From the NCBI RefSeq assembly GCF_049243985.1, contig NC_135380.1, positions 23,174,501 through 23,238,500 on the forward strand: a DNA stretch of 64,000 nucleotides, written 5' to 3'. The position numbers were made by a program, and so were the translations under genes. Source of the DNA: Paroedura picta. Taxonomy: Eukaryota > Chordata > Lepidosauria > Squamata > Gekkonidae. Positions within the stretch are counted from its first letter, which is position 1, and every line of letters begins with the position of its first letter. The notes beneath the pieces are model-generated. The model saw only the letters and a program-made list of their open reading frames with translations, had not been told where the DNA came from and did not search any database. Of the stretch, positions 1-12,332 are shown piece after piece.

Positions 1-1088
1 TTGTTTCAGATGGTATATGCACATTGAGTATGGCCTAGAGAAAACGATATGTAGTTCTGGGATTTGGCTTGCCTTCTTCAAGCCATTTGCAGTGCATAAT
101 TTTCCTGCAAACCCAAGGGCACAATGAGGGAACAGTTGCAATCGTCATACTTACAAACAAAACAAGCCGTTTACGAGCGTGCAGTTCAGTGACACCAAGA
201 CCTGGGGATGGGACCAGTGGAGCAGAGGCTCTGTTAAGTTGCAGGCCCAAACATTAGTGCAGCCTTTTAAAGGCTCTTGCTTTTGTTTCTAGGTGGTTAT
301 TTAACTGGAAGGCAAATTACCTCTCAAATTGTCAAGGTGTTCAAATAGGTCATGCAGCAGCGGTAGTCCTTGCAGAAACAATGGCTCCCCTTTACATAAC
401 TTGTTTTATTTTCCAAATGTTCCTGTTTGATTCCTTCAGTTCATAAGGGTGAAACCTGAGACAGCAGCCTCTGCCTAGCATTTTGGAGACAAAAAATTAA
501 AACACACAGTCTGAAGTGGTTTCATCTTTAAAGCATCTTACAAAGAGGAAAATAAATCTGCCTACTTTTTAAAGACTATAATAGCAATTAAGAAACTGGC
601 TTGCCGGACAGCAGAAGTTACATTGAATTTATGTCTCGGCTTCATGTTATTTATTATTTGTGGGGGAGTAAAAGATTAATGGTTCTTCTGGTTTTCCTCA
701 GAGGGAGAGCCCAAATCTCACCTTGGTCAAAGCCTATTAGGTTGCCTTATGCACTCTTCTCTCCGCGTCATTGTCCCCACCTAGTGATATATAATGATGA
801 TAACAGTGACCTACTTTATACAGCTATTAAAGATTACTGAGACATGAACTTTGCATGAAGTGCTATAGGGGAGGGGAAGCTCTTCTCACCCAGTTGCCTT
901 TTTCACCAGATACATGGGAAACAAACCACGATTGCCCTCAATACCTTTAGTTCTCAATTTGAGACAGCTCATAGTTGAGAGACTAATTTTCCCAGACAGT
1001 GTCATATCCCTCCCCCAAGTGTTTTCTACAAGAATTCCAGCATGGTGCAGCAGTTAAGAGTGGCTTACTCTAACCTGGAGGGAGGGAC
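1..1088. other. Intergenic, no gene seen
   Basis: This is AT-leaning sequence with only short chance reading frames. I see no splice-bounded coding block, RNA gene or repeat family that I can name here. Confidence 0.5.
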
Positions 1089-1180
1089 AATAAAACCAGA
1101 GTCCAGAAACACCTGGACCAACAAATATTTATTCAAGGTGTGAGCTTTCGAATGTAAGCACTCTTCCTCAGACCTAAACT
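1089..1180 (-). repeat. Retroelement fragment with hammerhead-like core (copy 1)
   Basis: This is a single arm of a dispersed family. The minus strand carries CTGAGGA (complement of 1165-1171), a short stem and GAAA (complement of 1146-1149), followed by the family tail that ends in 'GGACTCTGG'. Related copies lie at 4876, 38343, 38845, 49010, 50172, 56661 and 61992. A Penelope-like origin is my inference. Confidence 0.6.
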
Positions 1181-1559
1181 TGAGGGAGGGAGAATTATCA
1201 AAGGGTGAAAGAAATGATGGTGCATGTAGCAACCATTTTCTTAGCTATTCTACATCTCAGGTAATTAGTGGGACCACTTCCATTGGAGTGTACTTTATAA
1301 AATCTCCTTCTTCTTCTGCCATCGCACGACCATGTCTTGCTGGTCGTTTCCAGTGCAGCTGTGCTAAATGTTGAAAGTTCTATCTTCCTCTAGCTCTAGA
1401 ACATTCTGCAAAGTTAGGAGCCAGCTGTATCCCAAGATCTCTGGGTCTTCGTCAGGATTTGACTTTGTTGTGACATCCTTTGTTGTGACTTTGATTCAGG
1501 ATGTGACTTCGTTGTGTAATAAATACTCGTCCTATATTCTGGATCTTGAAACCATCTCC

Positions 1560-1775
1560 AAATTGTCTCTGGAACCTAGGGTTGCCTATGCTGCTGGAAC
1601 TGCAATTCTTCTCCACACTATGGATATCAGTTCCCTTGGAGAAGATGGCTACTTTGCAAGGTGAAATCTATGGCATTCTCCCTTGCTTAGATCCCTCCCC
1701 TCTCCAACCTCTGCATTCTACCCTCAAATCTCTAGGAATTTCCCAATTCAGAATTGGCACCTCTGCTGGGATGTG
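1560..1775 (-). repeat. 'Ggttgccaac' interspersed repeat (copy 1)
   Basis: This is a diverged copy of a family that recurs in both orientations. It is recognised by the order of blocks: gggttgcc, then atctcca, then atcagttccc(t)tggagaa.atgg, then a tctatggcatt block, then cctcccctcccc and aaatctc..ggaatttcccaa. The element class is not known to me. Confidence 0.5.
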
Positions 1776-1830
1776 ATGCAGGGAGCCATTGTTGACTTAG
1801 GGTTGTGCTATCATTAATTTATCATTTAAA

Positions 1831-2117
1831 GGGCCTCTTGTGGCGCAGAGTGGTAAAGCAGCCGACATGCTGTCTGAAGCTGTCTGCCCATGAGGCTGGG
1901 AGTTCAATCCCAGCAGCCGGCTCAAGGTTGACTCAGCCTTCCATCCTTCCGAGGTCGGTAAAATGAGTACCCAGCTTGCTGGGGGGTAAATGGTAATGAC
2001 TGGGGAAGGCACTGGCAAACCACCCCGTATTGAGTCTGCCATGAAAATGCTGGAGGGTGTCACCCCAAGGGTCAGACATGACTCAGTGCTTTCACAGGGG
2101 ATACCTTAGCTACCTTT
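1831..2117 (+). repeat. Sauria-type SINE (copy 1)
   Basis: The copy is nearly full length. A tRNA-like head (CCTCTTGTGGCGCAGAGTGG, box-B-like GTTCAATCC) is followed by the conserved middle 'GAGGTCGGTAAAATGAGTACC' and the Bov-B-like tail 'GGGTCAGACATGACTC..', which ends in 'GGGGATACC'. It closely matches the copies at 26745 and 53439 and the inverted copy at 57174. Confidence 0.85.
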
Positions 2118-4260
2118 TATCATTTATTTCCACCAAGTCTTTGTTCAATGGAGAAAGACTTTTGCTGTCAAAAGAAACATTTTTTCATTGAAGGAAGACA
2201 GCAGAAGGGAGTATAAATCTGTGTCCACATACCATTTGCTATTTGGTCCATCCACATACTGTGGCGATTATTTGCAGCTGAATTGGCTGATCCACACAAG
2301 ATAATATACTTGTGAATTATTAGAACACAACAAGAGTGGAATATCCAGGGATACGTGGACGCAATCATAGACACCAACCTTTTAGAAACCCTAGCTGGCT
2401 CTTTATTTATTTTGTTCTAGTGAGAACATTTTGGGAGGAAATGTTATATTCAAGGCTGCATAGTTGCTTTTTCTGACTACATCATACCAGGGAAAGTGCT
2501 GTACCTCCTGAGAATCTCAGCATTCTGTTTTTGTAAAATAACAAGCAGTGTCTTGATTTTTAAAGGTTAGACAGGCATGTAAGTCTGTGAGTGTTGGAAA
2601 AAACAGGAGGGGGGTGCATGAGAATTCATTGCCTACTGTCCATCCACCTGTCTCCCACCTAGTAGTAGCTGAGTTGATCTTTTAAAAGAGAAAAAAATGC
2701 CTTAAAAAAACATACATATTTTCCTTTAATGCACCAATAAATCAGAGTGCCCAGTTTCAAGAGGTAAAATTGAATAGACACTGAAGAGTTGAACCTTTTT
2801 TCCTTTCCCTGCATGCCCCCAAGGCAAATTGAGACTGTGCAGATTTGTGCTTTGCATTTTCTGGAAGAAGTGTGGTGTTCATGGTTGAGCCCTAAGGCAG
2901 ATTACCCAAAGCTGTGCAGAACGCTACCTGCAGAGGGAAACAGGATTGGGTATGAAGAGGAGGGCAAGTAGTGCTTTATCTTGCCCTTGCTCTTTTTTCC
3001 ATTGTATTTTCCAGTGCTGATTCCAAAGTTGATTAGCCCCCCACCACATGGCTTCAAACAGGCTGCCTTCTTTCTTTTCTGGTTTGCTTTCAAAGCACCT
3101 TCATAGTTATACAGTTGAAAGTTTGGTGTTTTCCTCAGAGATTTTTAATGCTCTGCCTCTTTTGCCACTTTGAAATCTTCTTCAACTAGAGCAGGGAAGT
3201 GGCTCTGTGAGCGACACAGGACCAGTGCAGTCCTGCACTGAGAAAGGAGATGCTAGTTAGCATTGTGCATAGACAGTATCTTCTCAAAGCAGAGTCTATC
3301 ATGAGCCTCATCTTGTGGATAATATTTTATATGTATTAAGAGGCTTTCCAGAATCATGACCTCTCTGGCCACCTGTTTGGTATCTCCTCCTGAAGGCACA
3401 CGCCTTTTAAAAGTTTCAACTGTGCAGACACACACTACCTCTAGCCAAATTTGTAAAGCTTTCCCTGCCAATTATTTTTTTCTCCAGTGATCAGAGGCTA
3501 GCGATAAAATCAAATCTTTGGACTCAACATACTAGTAAACCTCCATTAAAAAGATAGAAAATATAAGCAATGGTGGAGCTTGTACACTGATAAAGGGGAA
3601 AACATGGTGAAATGTGCAGAGGGGGAAGAATAATGTCAATATTAGTGGATTAGTAATCTCGGAGGGGCAGGAAAAGGGAAGGGGGTAGAAGCAAGGGGAA
3701 AACCTCCACAAAATCACTCATGTAAAAAAACAGAGAAATGGCAACTGGAAAGCAAACATTGCTGAAGGGAAGAAAATCAATGTAAAATGAAAAAGACTCT
3801 AACAAACATGCACAGTGAAAACAAGGGAAAACAGCATACATAATAGTGACCCAAATTGCACATAGTATTCCAAATGAGGCCATATCATTGTAAACAGTGT
3901 AATCAACATAGAAGCATAGGTGAATTATTTGACCTCAGAGAAGGCAATGTGCCTAACAGCTCAGCCTCTGTCTAATAAGAGGGCATACCTAGGACAGTGA
4001 CTCATGGAAAACTGTGTGTTTCGATGTTCTTCTGTAGACAATGTAATTATTTTCTTGTAATAAAAGGAAATCTTCTCAGCCTCAAGAGGGACATGTGTTT
4101 TCAATATTAAATCACCCAAAAGCATGCTCAGCTCCCAAAAATTTGAGATATGCAGCAATTGCTGTAGTTCGGAGTCCACCCTTCTTTGGCAGGAATGAGC
4201 ACACAGCATGATTAGGGAGCAGGCCTTCCTGGCAGCCAACCTAACTCAAGTGCAGTCTTG
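2118..4260. other. Intergenic, unique-looking, no gene
   Basis: The stretch is mostly AT-rich and single copy by eye. A purine-rich tract spans about 3540-3830 on the plus strand. Reading frames are short, overlap on both strands and lack splice context, so I call no gene. Confidence 0.45.
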
Positions 4261-4264
4261 ATGA

Positions 4265-4430
4265 AATCAAAGGCTTACCACCTCTGGCTTTGGCAGTTCC
4301 TGGAAATTTTGGGGCAATGCCTAGGGAGTGTAGTGTTTGAGGGAGGAAGGGAATTCAGCAGAGATATGGTGCTACTGAGTCTGTCATCTGAGGCTGGGGA
4401 AAGGATCTGGAGATCAGTTGTAGGGATAGG
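4265..4430 (+). repeat. 'Ggttgccaac' interspersed repeat (copy 2)
   Basis: This is a diverged plus-orientation copy. It has cctggaaattttgggg, then a gggagtgtagtgtttgaggg block, then a gatctggagatcagttgta block, in the order seen in the copies at 30045 and 21067. Confidence 0.5.
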
Positions 4431-4875
4431 CATTAACCAAGAAAATACAGTTTGTTTGGGTTTGTGGTTCTTGGTGTGCTTGGTTCATGAACCACAAAAG
4501 TGCCAAAGAAACTGGCTCAGTTTGTGAGGCTTGTAACATGGTAGAACAGATCCTCCAGCATGCTAGGGACACCAAACTCTCAGGGGATCTCCAAGTAACT
4601 CTTCTCTATTTGCCCTCCAAGTTTGCTGAAGATTGGATTTACAGAGTCTGAATTGTGGGACTGTGATCAGATATGATCCATGATTATAGCTGCCTTTTAA
4701 AAACCCTTCCTTGTTCTTGCAGTTTAACTTAGGTTGCCAACAGTCTGGAGAGAAAAAATCCTGTCCCTTCAAAATCCCCCTCAAAGAGTGATATTATTTA
4801 GCAGTTGTTCACTTTCATGCCTTGAAAAACATCATCTATCCATTACCCCAAATTAAGCTTCAATTAAAGACACAG

Positions 4876-5069
4876 ATTCAAGTGGGTAGCCGTGCTGGTC
4901 TGAAGTAGCACAACAAAAATTGAATCCAATAGCACCTTTAGGACCAACAAAGATTTATTCAAGGCATGAGCTTTCAAGGATCTGAGGAAGAGTGCATGCA
5001 CTCAAAAGCTCACACCTTGAATACATTTTTGTTGGTCTTAAAGGTGCTATTGGACTAAATTTTTGTTTT
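4876..5069. repeat. Palindromic retroelement with hammerhead-like core (copy 2)
   Basis: Two inverted arms of the family are joined head to head. The element is flanked by a perfect 13-bp target duplication, ATTAAAGACACAG (4863-4875 and 5070-5082), which fixes the ends. The left arm includes the 'GGGTAGCCGTGCTGGTCTGAAG' type end. The inversion resembles the inverted 5' structures known for Penelope-like and twin-primed elements. Confidence 0.75.
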
Positions 5070-5082
5070 ATTAAAGACACAG

Positions 5083-6172
5083 GTCATTTTCTTCCATTCA
5101 GCCTCCTGGCAACCTTTGATTTAAAGCAGGTTGCTGTTTCCTGTATCACGAAACTTGTTTACTTATGAAGTTCACTCTCTCTAAATGTGTAAGAGCAAGA
5201 GTGGCTATTTTCTGGTCCTCTGGCAGTCCTACCCGTGCATTCTCTAGGTTGGCGTAGCCATAAGTTATTGTGTATCTAGATTTTAACTCCGACCCCCCAG
5301 TATTATGAAATAATGGGGAGTTGGAAAGAATGAGTTTCAGCTATACCTTCTGAGTCTTCAGAATATTTCTACAAAAGAGACTGCAAAGTCACCACAGTGC
5401 TGAAATTTGGTCCCAACACTATTTGTTTTGTACAGAAAGCCCTCAATGACCCTGAAGGAAACCAGCTCCTTCCCACCCCTCCTTTCTGTTCTTCCTTCCT
5501 CAGTCAGCTGCTGCCCTAAAGAACTTACCTTCTCTCAGGGAAGGAATGCCAAGGTGACACAGCTGAGGCAGCAGAAGATTTCCTGACGTCAAACGCTGGT
5601 GGTTGTGTCTCATCAGGTCCAAAGTCTGTGGCAGGAATGGTAAAAACAAAAGCTCCATCGCCCCCATACATGCAAGGCACCTGCGTTACGCACCCCACAT
5701 CCTGAGGTCTGAGGCCAGAGCAGCTGGCTGGAAGGAAACACCTATTGGACCAAAGTCATTGCTGTGAATTGTGGCCGGCAAGGATGTGACTCACTGAGTG
5801 GGGCCAAAGAATGCCCCTCGCATTCTATGTCAAACTAGATATTTGGCACCCCAAAGAAACTTTGCATCAAAACAATGCCCTACAGTGTTTGTTTGATGAA
5901 AAACAACTTTTGTACAGGTTTATACTTCTTAAGAATATATGAAGTGCCAGTTGTTGATTTTTTACAGTGGGAGGCATACTGTTTTCAGGAACTACACTTT
6001 ATGTACATAACTGCTTTGCATTGATCCCAGCCGCTGTGCTCTGGGTAGTCTAGGCCAGGGGTTCTCTCCTTTCTTGGGCCTGTGGGCACTTTTGGAAGGT
6101 GCCACTCCAAAATGGCTTCCAGAGACATCTTCAACCTCCTCCAGACAGATTTTTAAAATAAATCTTCAATTA
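5083..6172. other. Intergenic, no gene seen
   Basis: Moderately unique sequence. The part at 5500-5830 is slightly GC-richer, but no coding frame or splice-bounded block is convincing. Confidence 0.4.
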
Positions 6173-6440
6173 AGAAGAAAAGTTGGTTCTTATATGCTGC
6201 TTTTCTCTACCCAAAGGAGTCTCAAAGCGGCTTACAGTCACCTTCCCTTTCCTCTCCCCACAACAGACACCCTGTGAGGTGGGTGAGGCTGAGAGAGCCC
6301 CGATATCACTGCTCAGTCAGAACAGCTTTATCAATGCTATGGCGAGCTCAAGGTCACCCAGCAGGTTGCATGTGGAGAAAGAGTGGGGAATCAAACCCCC
6401 AGTCCTGCTCAAACCATCAGGTGGAGCTCAAACCATCAGG
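6173..6440 (-). repeat. tRNA-derived SINE, 'GTGTAGTGG' family (copy 1)
   Basis: Inverted copy. The tail (aagaagaaaagttggttcttatatg) and the 'gcttttctctacccaaaggagtctcaaagcggcttac' block match the copies at 14888, 43181 and 46051. The tRNA-like head is degraded and carries a short internal duplication (caaaccatcagg, twice). Confidence 0.75.
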
Positions 6441-7079
6441 CAGTCCCTGGTTACCATCTGCAAAGCTTTGTAGGAATGGAAATTCGGAGAGGGAGAACCC
6501 AGTTTCCGTAAATAAACTTCTTGTGTGGTCAAATTAAATGTCATGGATTTGTCATGCCTGTGTGTCCCCCTCCCCCGCTACATAATAAATGAGGCAAGCG
6601 GGTGTGCTTCTTATGTAAGCAGTAAAAACAACCCACGGGAAAGAGGGACTGAGGGTTCTCAATCCACTGCTGCACTTTCCCTCTCCATCACTGGTTGCTG
6701 GAGGCTCATTTTCTGGCTTCCCTGGCTTCAGCTCTGAAAGAGCACCTGAAGCAACCTATTATCAGGCACGGAAGCGAGAGAGTTCAGTTCTCCTCTCCCA
6801 GGCATTCCTTTTGCTACCCAAGCATGATACCGCCTCCCCTGCTCTCCACTGTGAATAGAACAGTCGCATGAAAAGAAGCAGGCGCCTGCTGTTGTCACAT
6901 CTGGATTGACCCGCATTTATTATAGCAGAATAGGCATTTCTTCACTTTTAGGGAAATTTCAGTACATTGCAAGCATATAAAATGTAGTAGTTTTCATTCA
7001 GGGTTCACACACACACTGTTGCTTCCCATGTTTTGTCTCTCCCTATCCTTGGAATCCAGTACATCTCTCAGATTCACCA
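6441..7079. other. Intergenic, no gene seen
   Basis: Sequence without a recognisable repeat family or a believable coding frame. Confidence 0.4.
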
Positions 7080-7084
7080 AAGTG

Positions 7085-7250
7085 ATCCACTCTGCCATGG
7101 AAACTTACTAGGTGATCTTGGGCTAGTCACTCTCTCAACCTGACCTACTGCAAAAAGTCAGGCTGGCTACACTGGAGGAGGAGAGGACTGTGTTAATCAG
7201 CTTCTTTGGATCCAAATTGGGGAGAAAGGTGGGGATGAATACAAAAATAA
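7085..7250 (+). repeat. tRNA-SINE-like fragment
   Basis: The 5' end is truncated. It shares the body 'ctaggtgatcttgggctagtcactctctca' and the 'gggagaaaggtggggatgaatacaaaaataa' end type with tRNA-SINEs of amniotes. It is a different subfamily from the copy at 14888. Confidence 0.5.
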
Positions 7251-7760
7251 GCAATATGCAGATGACCTCTGTGGTTCTCAGGGTGTTTATTGATCCCGGG
7301 AAAAAGCATAGCAATTTTGGCAGTGGTAGAATACCCTGTTACAAAGGCTGCTTGTTCCTCGGAAAGGTCATTAGATCCATCCTAAATCTCTACCTTGGGG
7401 AAGCAAGTATTTGGCATCACCCTTCGCAAGGATATTTATTAGACTAACCAGCCTGCAATTACTGGACTGTTTCCTGGCACCTGTCTTGAAGCTGGAAATA
7501 ATAATACCAATATTTTGGCCAGCTGGATTTCGCCTCAGAGTAAAAACAACATAGAACAATTGGGCAAATTGCTTGGAATAATTCAGAGGAAGGATAGACA
7601 GTCTTTGTCATCTAGCACTCATTCTTCCTTCCTTCTGTGTAGGGAGAAATTCCAGGGTCAATATAATAGGAAGTAGTCTACCTGCACCTTAAAGAACAAA
7701 CTGAATCTGAGTCCAGGCAAGACAGAGGAAATGCTGGTTGAGTAGGCTGATATTCTAGAG

Positions 7761-7829
7761 CAGGGGTAGTCAAACTGCGGCCCTCCAGATGTCCATGGAC
7801 TACAATTCCCATGAGCCCCTGCTAGCAAA
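7761..7829 (+). repeat. hAT-type MITE, single arm
   Basis: One arm of the palindromic family (cagggg-tagtcaaactgcggccctcc..., ending near the central 'agcaaatgc'). The second arm is absent; LINE-like sequence follows directly. Confidence 0.75.
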
Positions 7830-8600
7830 TGCAGATGAATCCCTCCAAATGAAGCAACATTGACTTTTTCAGAGCAGATCAAGCGCTTGGGGATGCTTGT
7901 GGACTCCAACTTGCAATTTGAAAAACAGATTGGCATGCTGGCTTCTATCTGCATCTGATCTGTCAACTCTCTTGTTACCTAAATGCAGCTGTTCTGACTC
8001 CCCCGAGCCATGCTTCTGGAAACTCATGGCTGGATTACTGCAACATGCTCTACATAGGGCTGCCCTTGAAGACAACCTGAAAACTTCAACTGGTCAAGAA
8101 TGCTGCAGCCTTATTGTCAGGGGCTAGCCGCCAGGAACATGTGTATCTCATTTTGCAACAGTAACATTGGCTGACAGTCTGTCACTGAGACCAATTCAAG
8201 GAGTTGGTTATAACATTTAAAGATCATGACCTAGGGCCTACATATTGGAATGACTGCTCCGTCCATATGCCCCTGGATCTCGACTATGGTCATCAGGCAG
8301 CCATCTGTTGGTTATCCCACCACCCAGGGTGGCCTGTCTGGCATCAGCCAGAGCCTGGGCCCTTCCCATTGCGTCTCCAGCTCTGTAGATGAGTTCCCTG
8401 AAGAGGTGAGGGGACACCCCCCCCGGAGGGGGGGTCTTCAGGAGGTGCTGCAAGGCCTGCCTCTTTGCCAGGGCTTTTTAGGGAGTTTGAATGTCAATCA
8501 TCTTTTAAGGGGGGGAGAGATCTGGGGGTTGCTATTTAATTTTTTGTTTTAGCTGAGGACATTTTTAACTATTATTATTAGCAGCCTTAAAACATGAAGA
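7830..8600 (+). repeat. L2/CR1-like LINE fragment (3' part of ORF2)
   Basis: Broken plus-strand reading resembles the C-terminal region of LINE ORF2. A 'LQLVKNAAALLSGASRQEHV' stretch near 8065-8145 is followed by an HWL motif, a 'DEFPEEVRG.PPRRGGLQ' block near 8390-8440 and an AT-rich 3' end (tattattatta). Frames are interrupted several times, so the copy is old and dead. Assignment between L2 and CR1 is uncertain. Confidence 0.7.
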
Positions 8601-8744
8601 AAGATAGGATATTAGCCCAGCTTGCTGAATTGTGATGTTTTTGTTAGGTGTTTTGTTCTCATTCGCAACAGCCAAGACTCTATTGTTCTAGCAGAGCAGT
8701 TTTAGAATGCCATTGGAGTACAATAGGTTTATTAAGCTCCGCTT

Positions 8745-8905
8745 GAGAAATCTCTGGAGATTTGGGGACAGCTTCTATGCAGGCCTGGGGCTGGGGAGGG
8801 GAAAGGTAATTTAAGGCGGATGTGATGCCAAACTGTCTGCCCATCAAAGCTATCATTTCTTCAAAGGGAACTGATCTCTGTAGTCCGGGGATCTGTTTTT
8901 ACTCT
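8745..8905 (+). repeat. 'Ggttgccaac' interspersed repeat (copy 3)
   Basis: Diverged plus copy: gaaatctctggagatttgggg, then a gctggggaggggaaa block, then caaagggaactgatctctgtagtc. Confidence 0.5.
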
Positions 8906-9805
8906 GGGAGAGTTCAAGGCCTCGTCTTAATGCTTATAACCCCGGATAGTTGTCTTAACTTACCACTTCTGTGCTCCTTCCATGCGCAAGGTTGGGTTCC
9001 CAGATACTCATTGCTGGCAGAGGAACCCCCATTAGTGTTCCTGGAATGCCTCAACCAAGCAGGAGGGATGGAAGGAACCAAGGTCAGCTCAGAAACCAGA
9101 AGTTATGGCCCACAGGACAAAGTAGTACATGGCACTAGTTTTGACACTTTTGTACCTGTTCCCTTGTTATCTGCAATTTTTACTGTTTTACAGATCTGTG
9201 GCATAGAGTTATTCTAGGCTGTTTTATATCTTGGATGCCATTAAAGGTTTTTGTATTGCATTGTATTGTCCTGAGCTCGCCCAAGTACACATAACAGAGC
9301 AGAGACAGGTCAAAGCACAAAATTGCAGCATATTTTATTCTTCCCTAGCTGGATTAAAAAAAACATACAATACAGCCAGTTGTATGCCTTCCCCGTCTTC
9401 TGGAATGGAATTCAGTAACAGCTATTATAGTTGATAGCAAAAAATAAACAGCAGCAGAAGAAAAGTCTATTCTCTGTGGGGGGTGGGCAGACAGCCCCTC
9501 GAAAGCTACACACATGGGTATAAATTGCTGTTGATCCCTAGCACTGATGGACTGCTTTGCAAGGGGAGCTGAAATTAGAGACCATGAAATGACTAGCCTC
9601 TAAAAGTTACTTAAAAGGGAAGAGGCAATTCTTACAAGATGGTAGCTTTTATAGCACACAGAGAGAGATTTCCTATTAGAACATCTGAGATTAATAATCT
9701 TGAGGGCCTGCCCTAAACTATCTAGCAGGTGGTCCCAGGGACAAACCTCTAATGGAAACTACTAGGGGATTATCAAAACCATAAATGTAAATGCATTTCA
9801 ACAGT
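8906..9805. other. Intergenic, no gene seen
   Basis: A 131-codon open frame (8822-9217, plus) has no recognisable domain, and its start lies inside the repeat just upstream, so it is treated as chance. Nothing else is supported. Confidence 0.4.
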
Positions 9806-9935
9806 CTGAATAGCCTGATCTCGTCCACGCTTGGGGGCTAAGCAGGGTTAATCACAGTTAGCTCTTGGATGGCAGACCACCAAAGACTAGAGTTGCTCTG
9901 CAAACAAAGGCAAACTACAGTTCCCAGGATTCTTT
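9806..9935 (+). repeat. 5S-rRNA-derived SINE (copy 1)
   Basis: The block 'cctgatctcgtc..', 'ggggctaagcagggtt' and 'agctcttggatggcagacc' follows the internal promoter region of vertebrate 5S rRNA with substitutions. No intact 120-nt 5S gene is present, so it is a SINE head rather than a 5S gene. Confidence 0.7.
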
Positions 9936-10137
9936 GGGAGGAAGCTGTGACAATTAAATCCAAAAGCAATGTACATTTATAGTATTGATAAGCCATGGGA
10001 AATTTGAGTGAGTCCAACATGGGAAAGGGGCCGTGCTGTGCTTAAGAGCTATTATTTATATCTTGCTTTGGGGAACTTCACCCCACCCGAGTATCTGGCT
10101 CCTGGGAGTCTCATTTAAGACTCCAGTGTTTAATATG
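9936..10137. other. Intergenic spacer
   Basis: Nothing recognised; it ends at the target duplication of the next element. Confidence 0.4.
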
Positions 10138-10145
10138 TCTTAGCA

Positions 10146-10511
10146 CAGTCGTCCCCAACCCCCGGTCCGGGGACCGGTACCGGTCTGTGGATCAGTTGGT
10201 ACCGGGCCACAGCTACTCTTCATCCTTCTCCCTGGCTCCTGCCTCAGGGGCTGCCTTGCCACTCTGCTGCCGGCTTGCCTTTGGTGCTCTCCAGAAGCCG
10301 CCATGGCTGGGTCTCCCCCTCGGCGTAGCACTGCACAGCGCCCCCCAGCAGGCAGCGGGAAGTCAGGGGCATCGGTGGGAAAGCAAGTGGAGCAGGGGCT
10401 CAGGCGGTGGTGGTGACGTCCCTCAGCAAAATACTACTCACCCCTCCCGGGCCTCAGTAAAATTGTCAAGCATTGGCCGGTCCCCGGTGATAAAAAGGTT
10501 GGGGACCACTG
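10146..10511. mobile_element. Nonautonomous hAT element with perfect 8-bp TSD
   Basis: It begins CAGTCGTCCCCAACC and ends GGTTGGGGACCACTG, imperfect terminal inverted repeats typical of hAT. A perfect 8-bp duplication, TCTTAGCA, flanks it (10138-10145 and 10512-10519). The interior is GC-rich and encodes no transposase, so it would depend on a source element elsewhere. Confidence 0.9.
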
Positions 10512-10519
10512 TCTTAGCA

Positions 10520-11938
10520 GATACTTATGCTAGGTTCGAAACTAGTGCTAACTTAGAGCTTTAAACCCGTATCTCCCATATCATGAAGCAGCTGGAATAG
10601 TTTCTCTCTATATATCCAAGGAGGCTAGAAAAGAGTACTCCTGAACACGGGTAGAAAGTTCATCTGTATTATAAAGCAGAAGTGGCAGTACATAGAGCAG
10701 ACCTTTATTTTCTCTTTACAAAGAAGATGCATGCTTGTGTTGTTAAATAAAGTACACATTTTAAACCAGAAACACATGAATACTATTAGTTAGAAAGTTC
10801 CTTGCTTCTAGATCTTGGAGCCCCGAGGAATCCCTGTGCCAAGAGAACACGCATTATGATACATTCTGCTGATGTTATAAGAGTGGAAGCACGCATTTAG
10901 CTTAAACCAATATCCCAGTATGTTTGCTTTATGATTATAAACACTATCATCATTTTGTAATATCCATGAAAATAGAAATTACTGGGATGCAAAAATCCCT
11001 GGTACGTATTTTGTATCCCAAACATTGCAGCATCTTTGCCAGGGCCTGAGAACCTTTTAAGAAAAAAGGTCATAAAGTGACCAGGTATGGGAATGAAAAG
11101 TAAAGCCTGAAAGTAAATATGGAAGTAAGTCCCAGGCATCTTAATGGAATTTACCTGTCAATAATGTATTTGTTTATGACATTTCTTAAGTCACCTTTCC
11201 AAGGTTTAGCACGTGAGTCCCAAATCTGAACTCACCATTCAGCATTACTGGATTAAAACTTTTCTTTCTTGCTATAGATTTTCCTTCTGGAGTTAAAGTG
11301 CAGAAACCCAAACCACAAAATGTAACAGTTTTGCCCAGCCTTAGCCAATGGAAGTCCTGATTGAAATTGAAACTACAAATGTAATGGAGCAAACTGGCAA
11401 AAGATCCAGTTAGACAAATAAGCAGCTATTTTACATTTCCGAGGACAATTCATCAAGCACTTACACTGCTAAAATGCTCAGGTGTTCATCCATAGAATTC
11501 AAAAGTTGGAGAAGCTGCAGTTGCTATGGAGGCACACACTCCTGATACAAGCCAGCCTCCGTCAGTGGCACATGGTATTCAGGAAGGATGCACTTCTCAG
11601 TCTAATGTGTCATGTAGATGGAATTGCACATCCAGCATTTGGAAGCACTGCATGCAATGATCTTTGGAAGGCCATGGACTTGCAGCTCATTTCTATCCTC
11701 TCCATATGTGTAGAGTTTCTCAGCACAGAAGGTGAGCTCTATATGGCACGTTTCCCAGCCCACACAAGTAGCCATTAATGAAGTGAAGTGGGGAATCAAC
11801 AGAATGGAGGGGGAGTTTGCAGTGTGATAATCTGACGACATATTCTGGATATCCCTGGATATTGCTGGGGAAAGAGAAGGAAACTCAGGGGTGTTATTTT
11901 CAGTGGCATCTTTGTGTTTGCTGGGATGCAGCCTTTTC
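10520..11938. other. Intergenic, no gene seen
   Basis: Mostly unique, AT-rich sequence. No frame has domain-like content and no named repeat was recognised. Confidence 0.4.
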
Positions 11939-12332
11939 TAACTGTTTAACCGTGGAGGAGCCCCTGAAATAAATTTTCAGGCTGCAAGGACCCCCAGAAG
12001 TAATGTCAGCTGGCCACGCCTCCGTCACATGCCCCTGGAAGTGACATCACCACTCTCACCTTTCGCCCTCCTTTCACACCCACCCCCTGCCTTTACTACT
12101 ACTGCAGCAGCTCTGCCTCATGTTGGCTTGAAAGAATGGCAAGAGCTGAGACAACCCAGGCCACCCGTACCATGACCCAACCGACTCCCCCCCTAACCAC
12201 CAAGGCCTCTGGGTGGAGGTATCCAGTTCCCTAGCTTGTGGCCAAATCCATTAAGAGAGCAAAGGCCACGGACCCCTTCCATAGCTACCGTGGACACCCA
12301 GGGGTCCACCAACCCCTGGTTGGGAATCCCTG
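11939..12332. mobile_element. hAT-like nonautonomous element
   Basis: The left end, CAGCCTTTTCTAACTGTTTA, followed by 'gaggagcccctgaaataaattttcaggctgcaaggacccccagaag', is a common reptile hAT end. The right end is CCCCTGGTTGGGAATCCCTG. The flanking 8-mers differ (ctgggatg and atgtaatg), so this is either old or a join of two hAT relics. Confidence 0.55.

Noticed and set aside
8822-9217. 131-codon open frame
   Set aside because: It starts within an interspersed repeat and shows no domain or exon structure.
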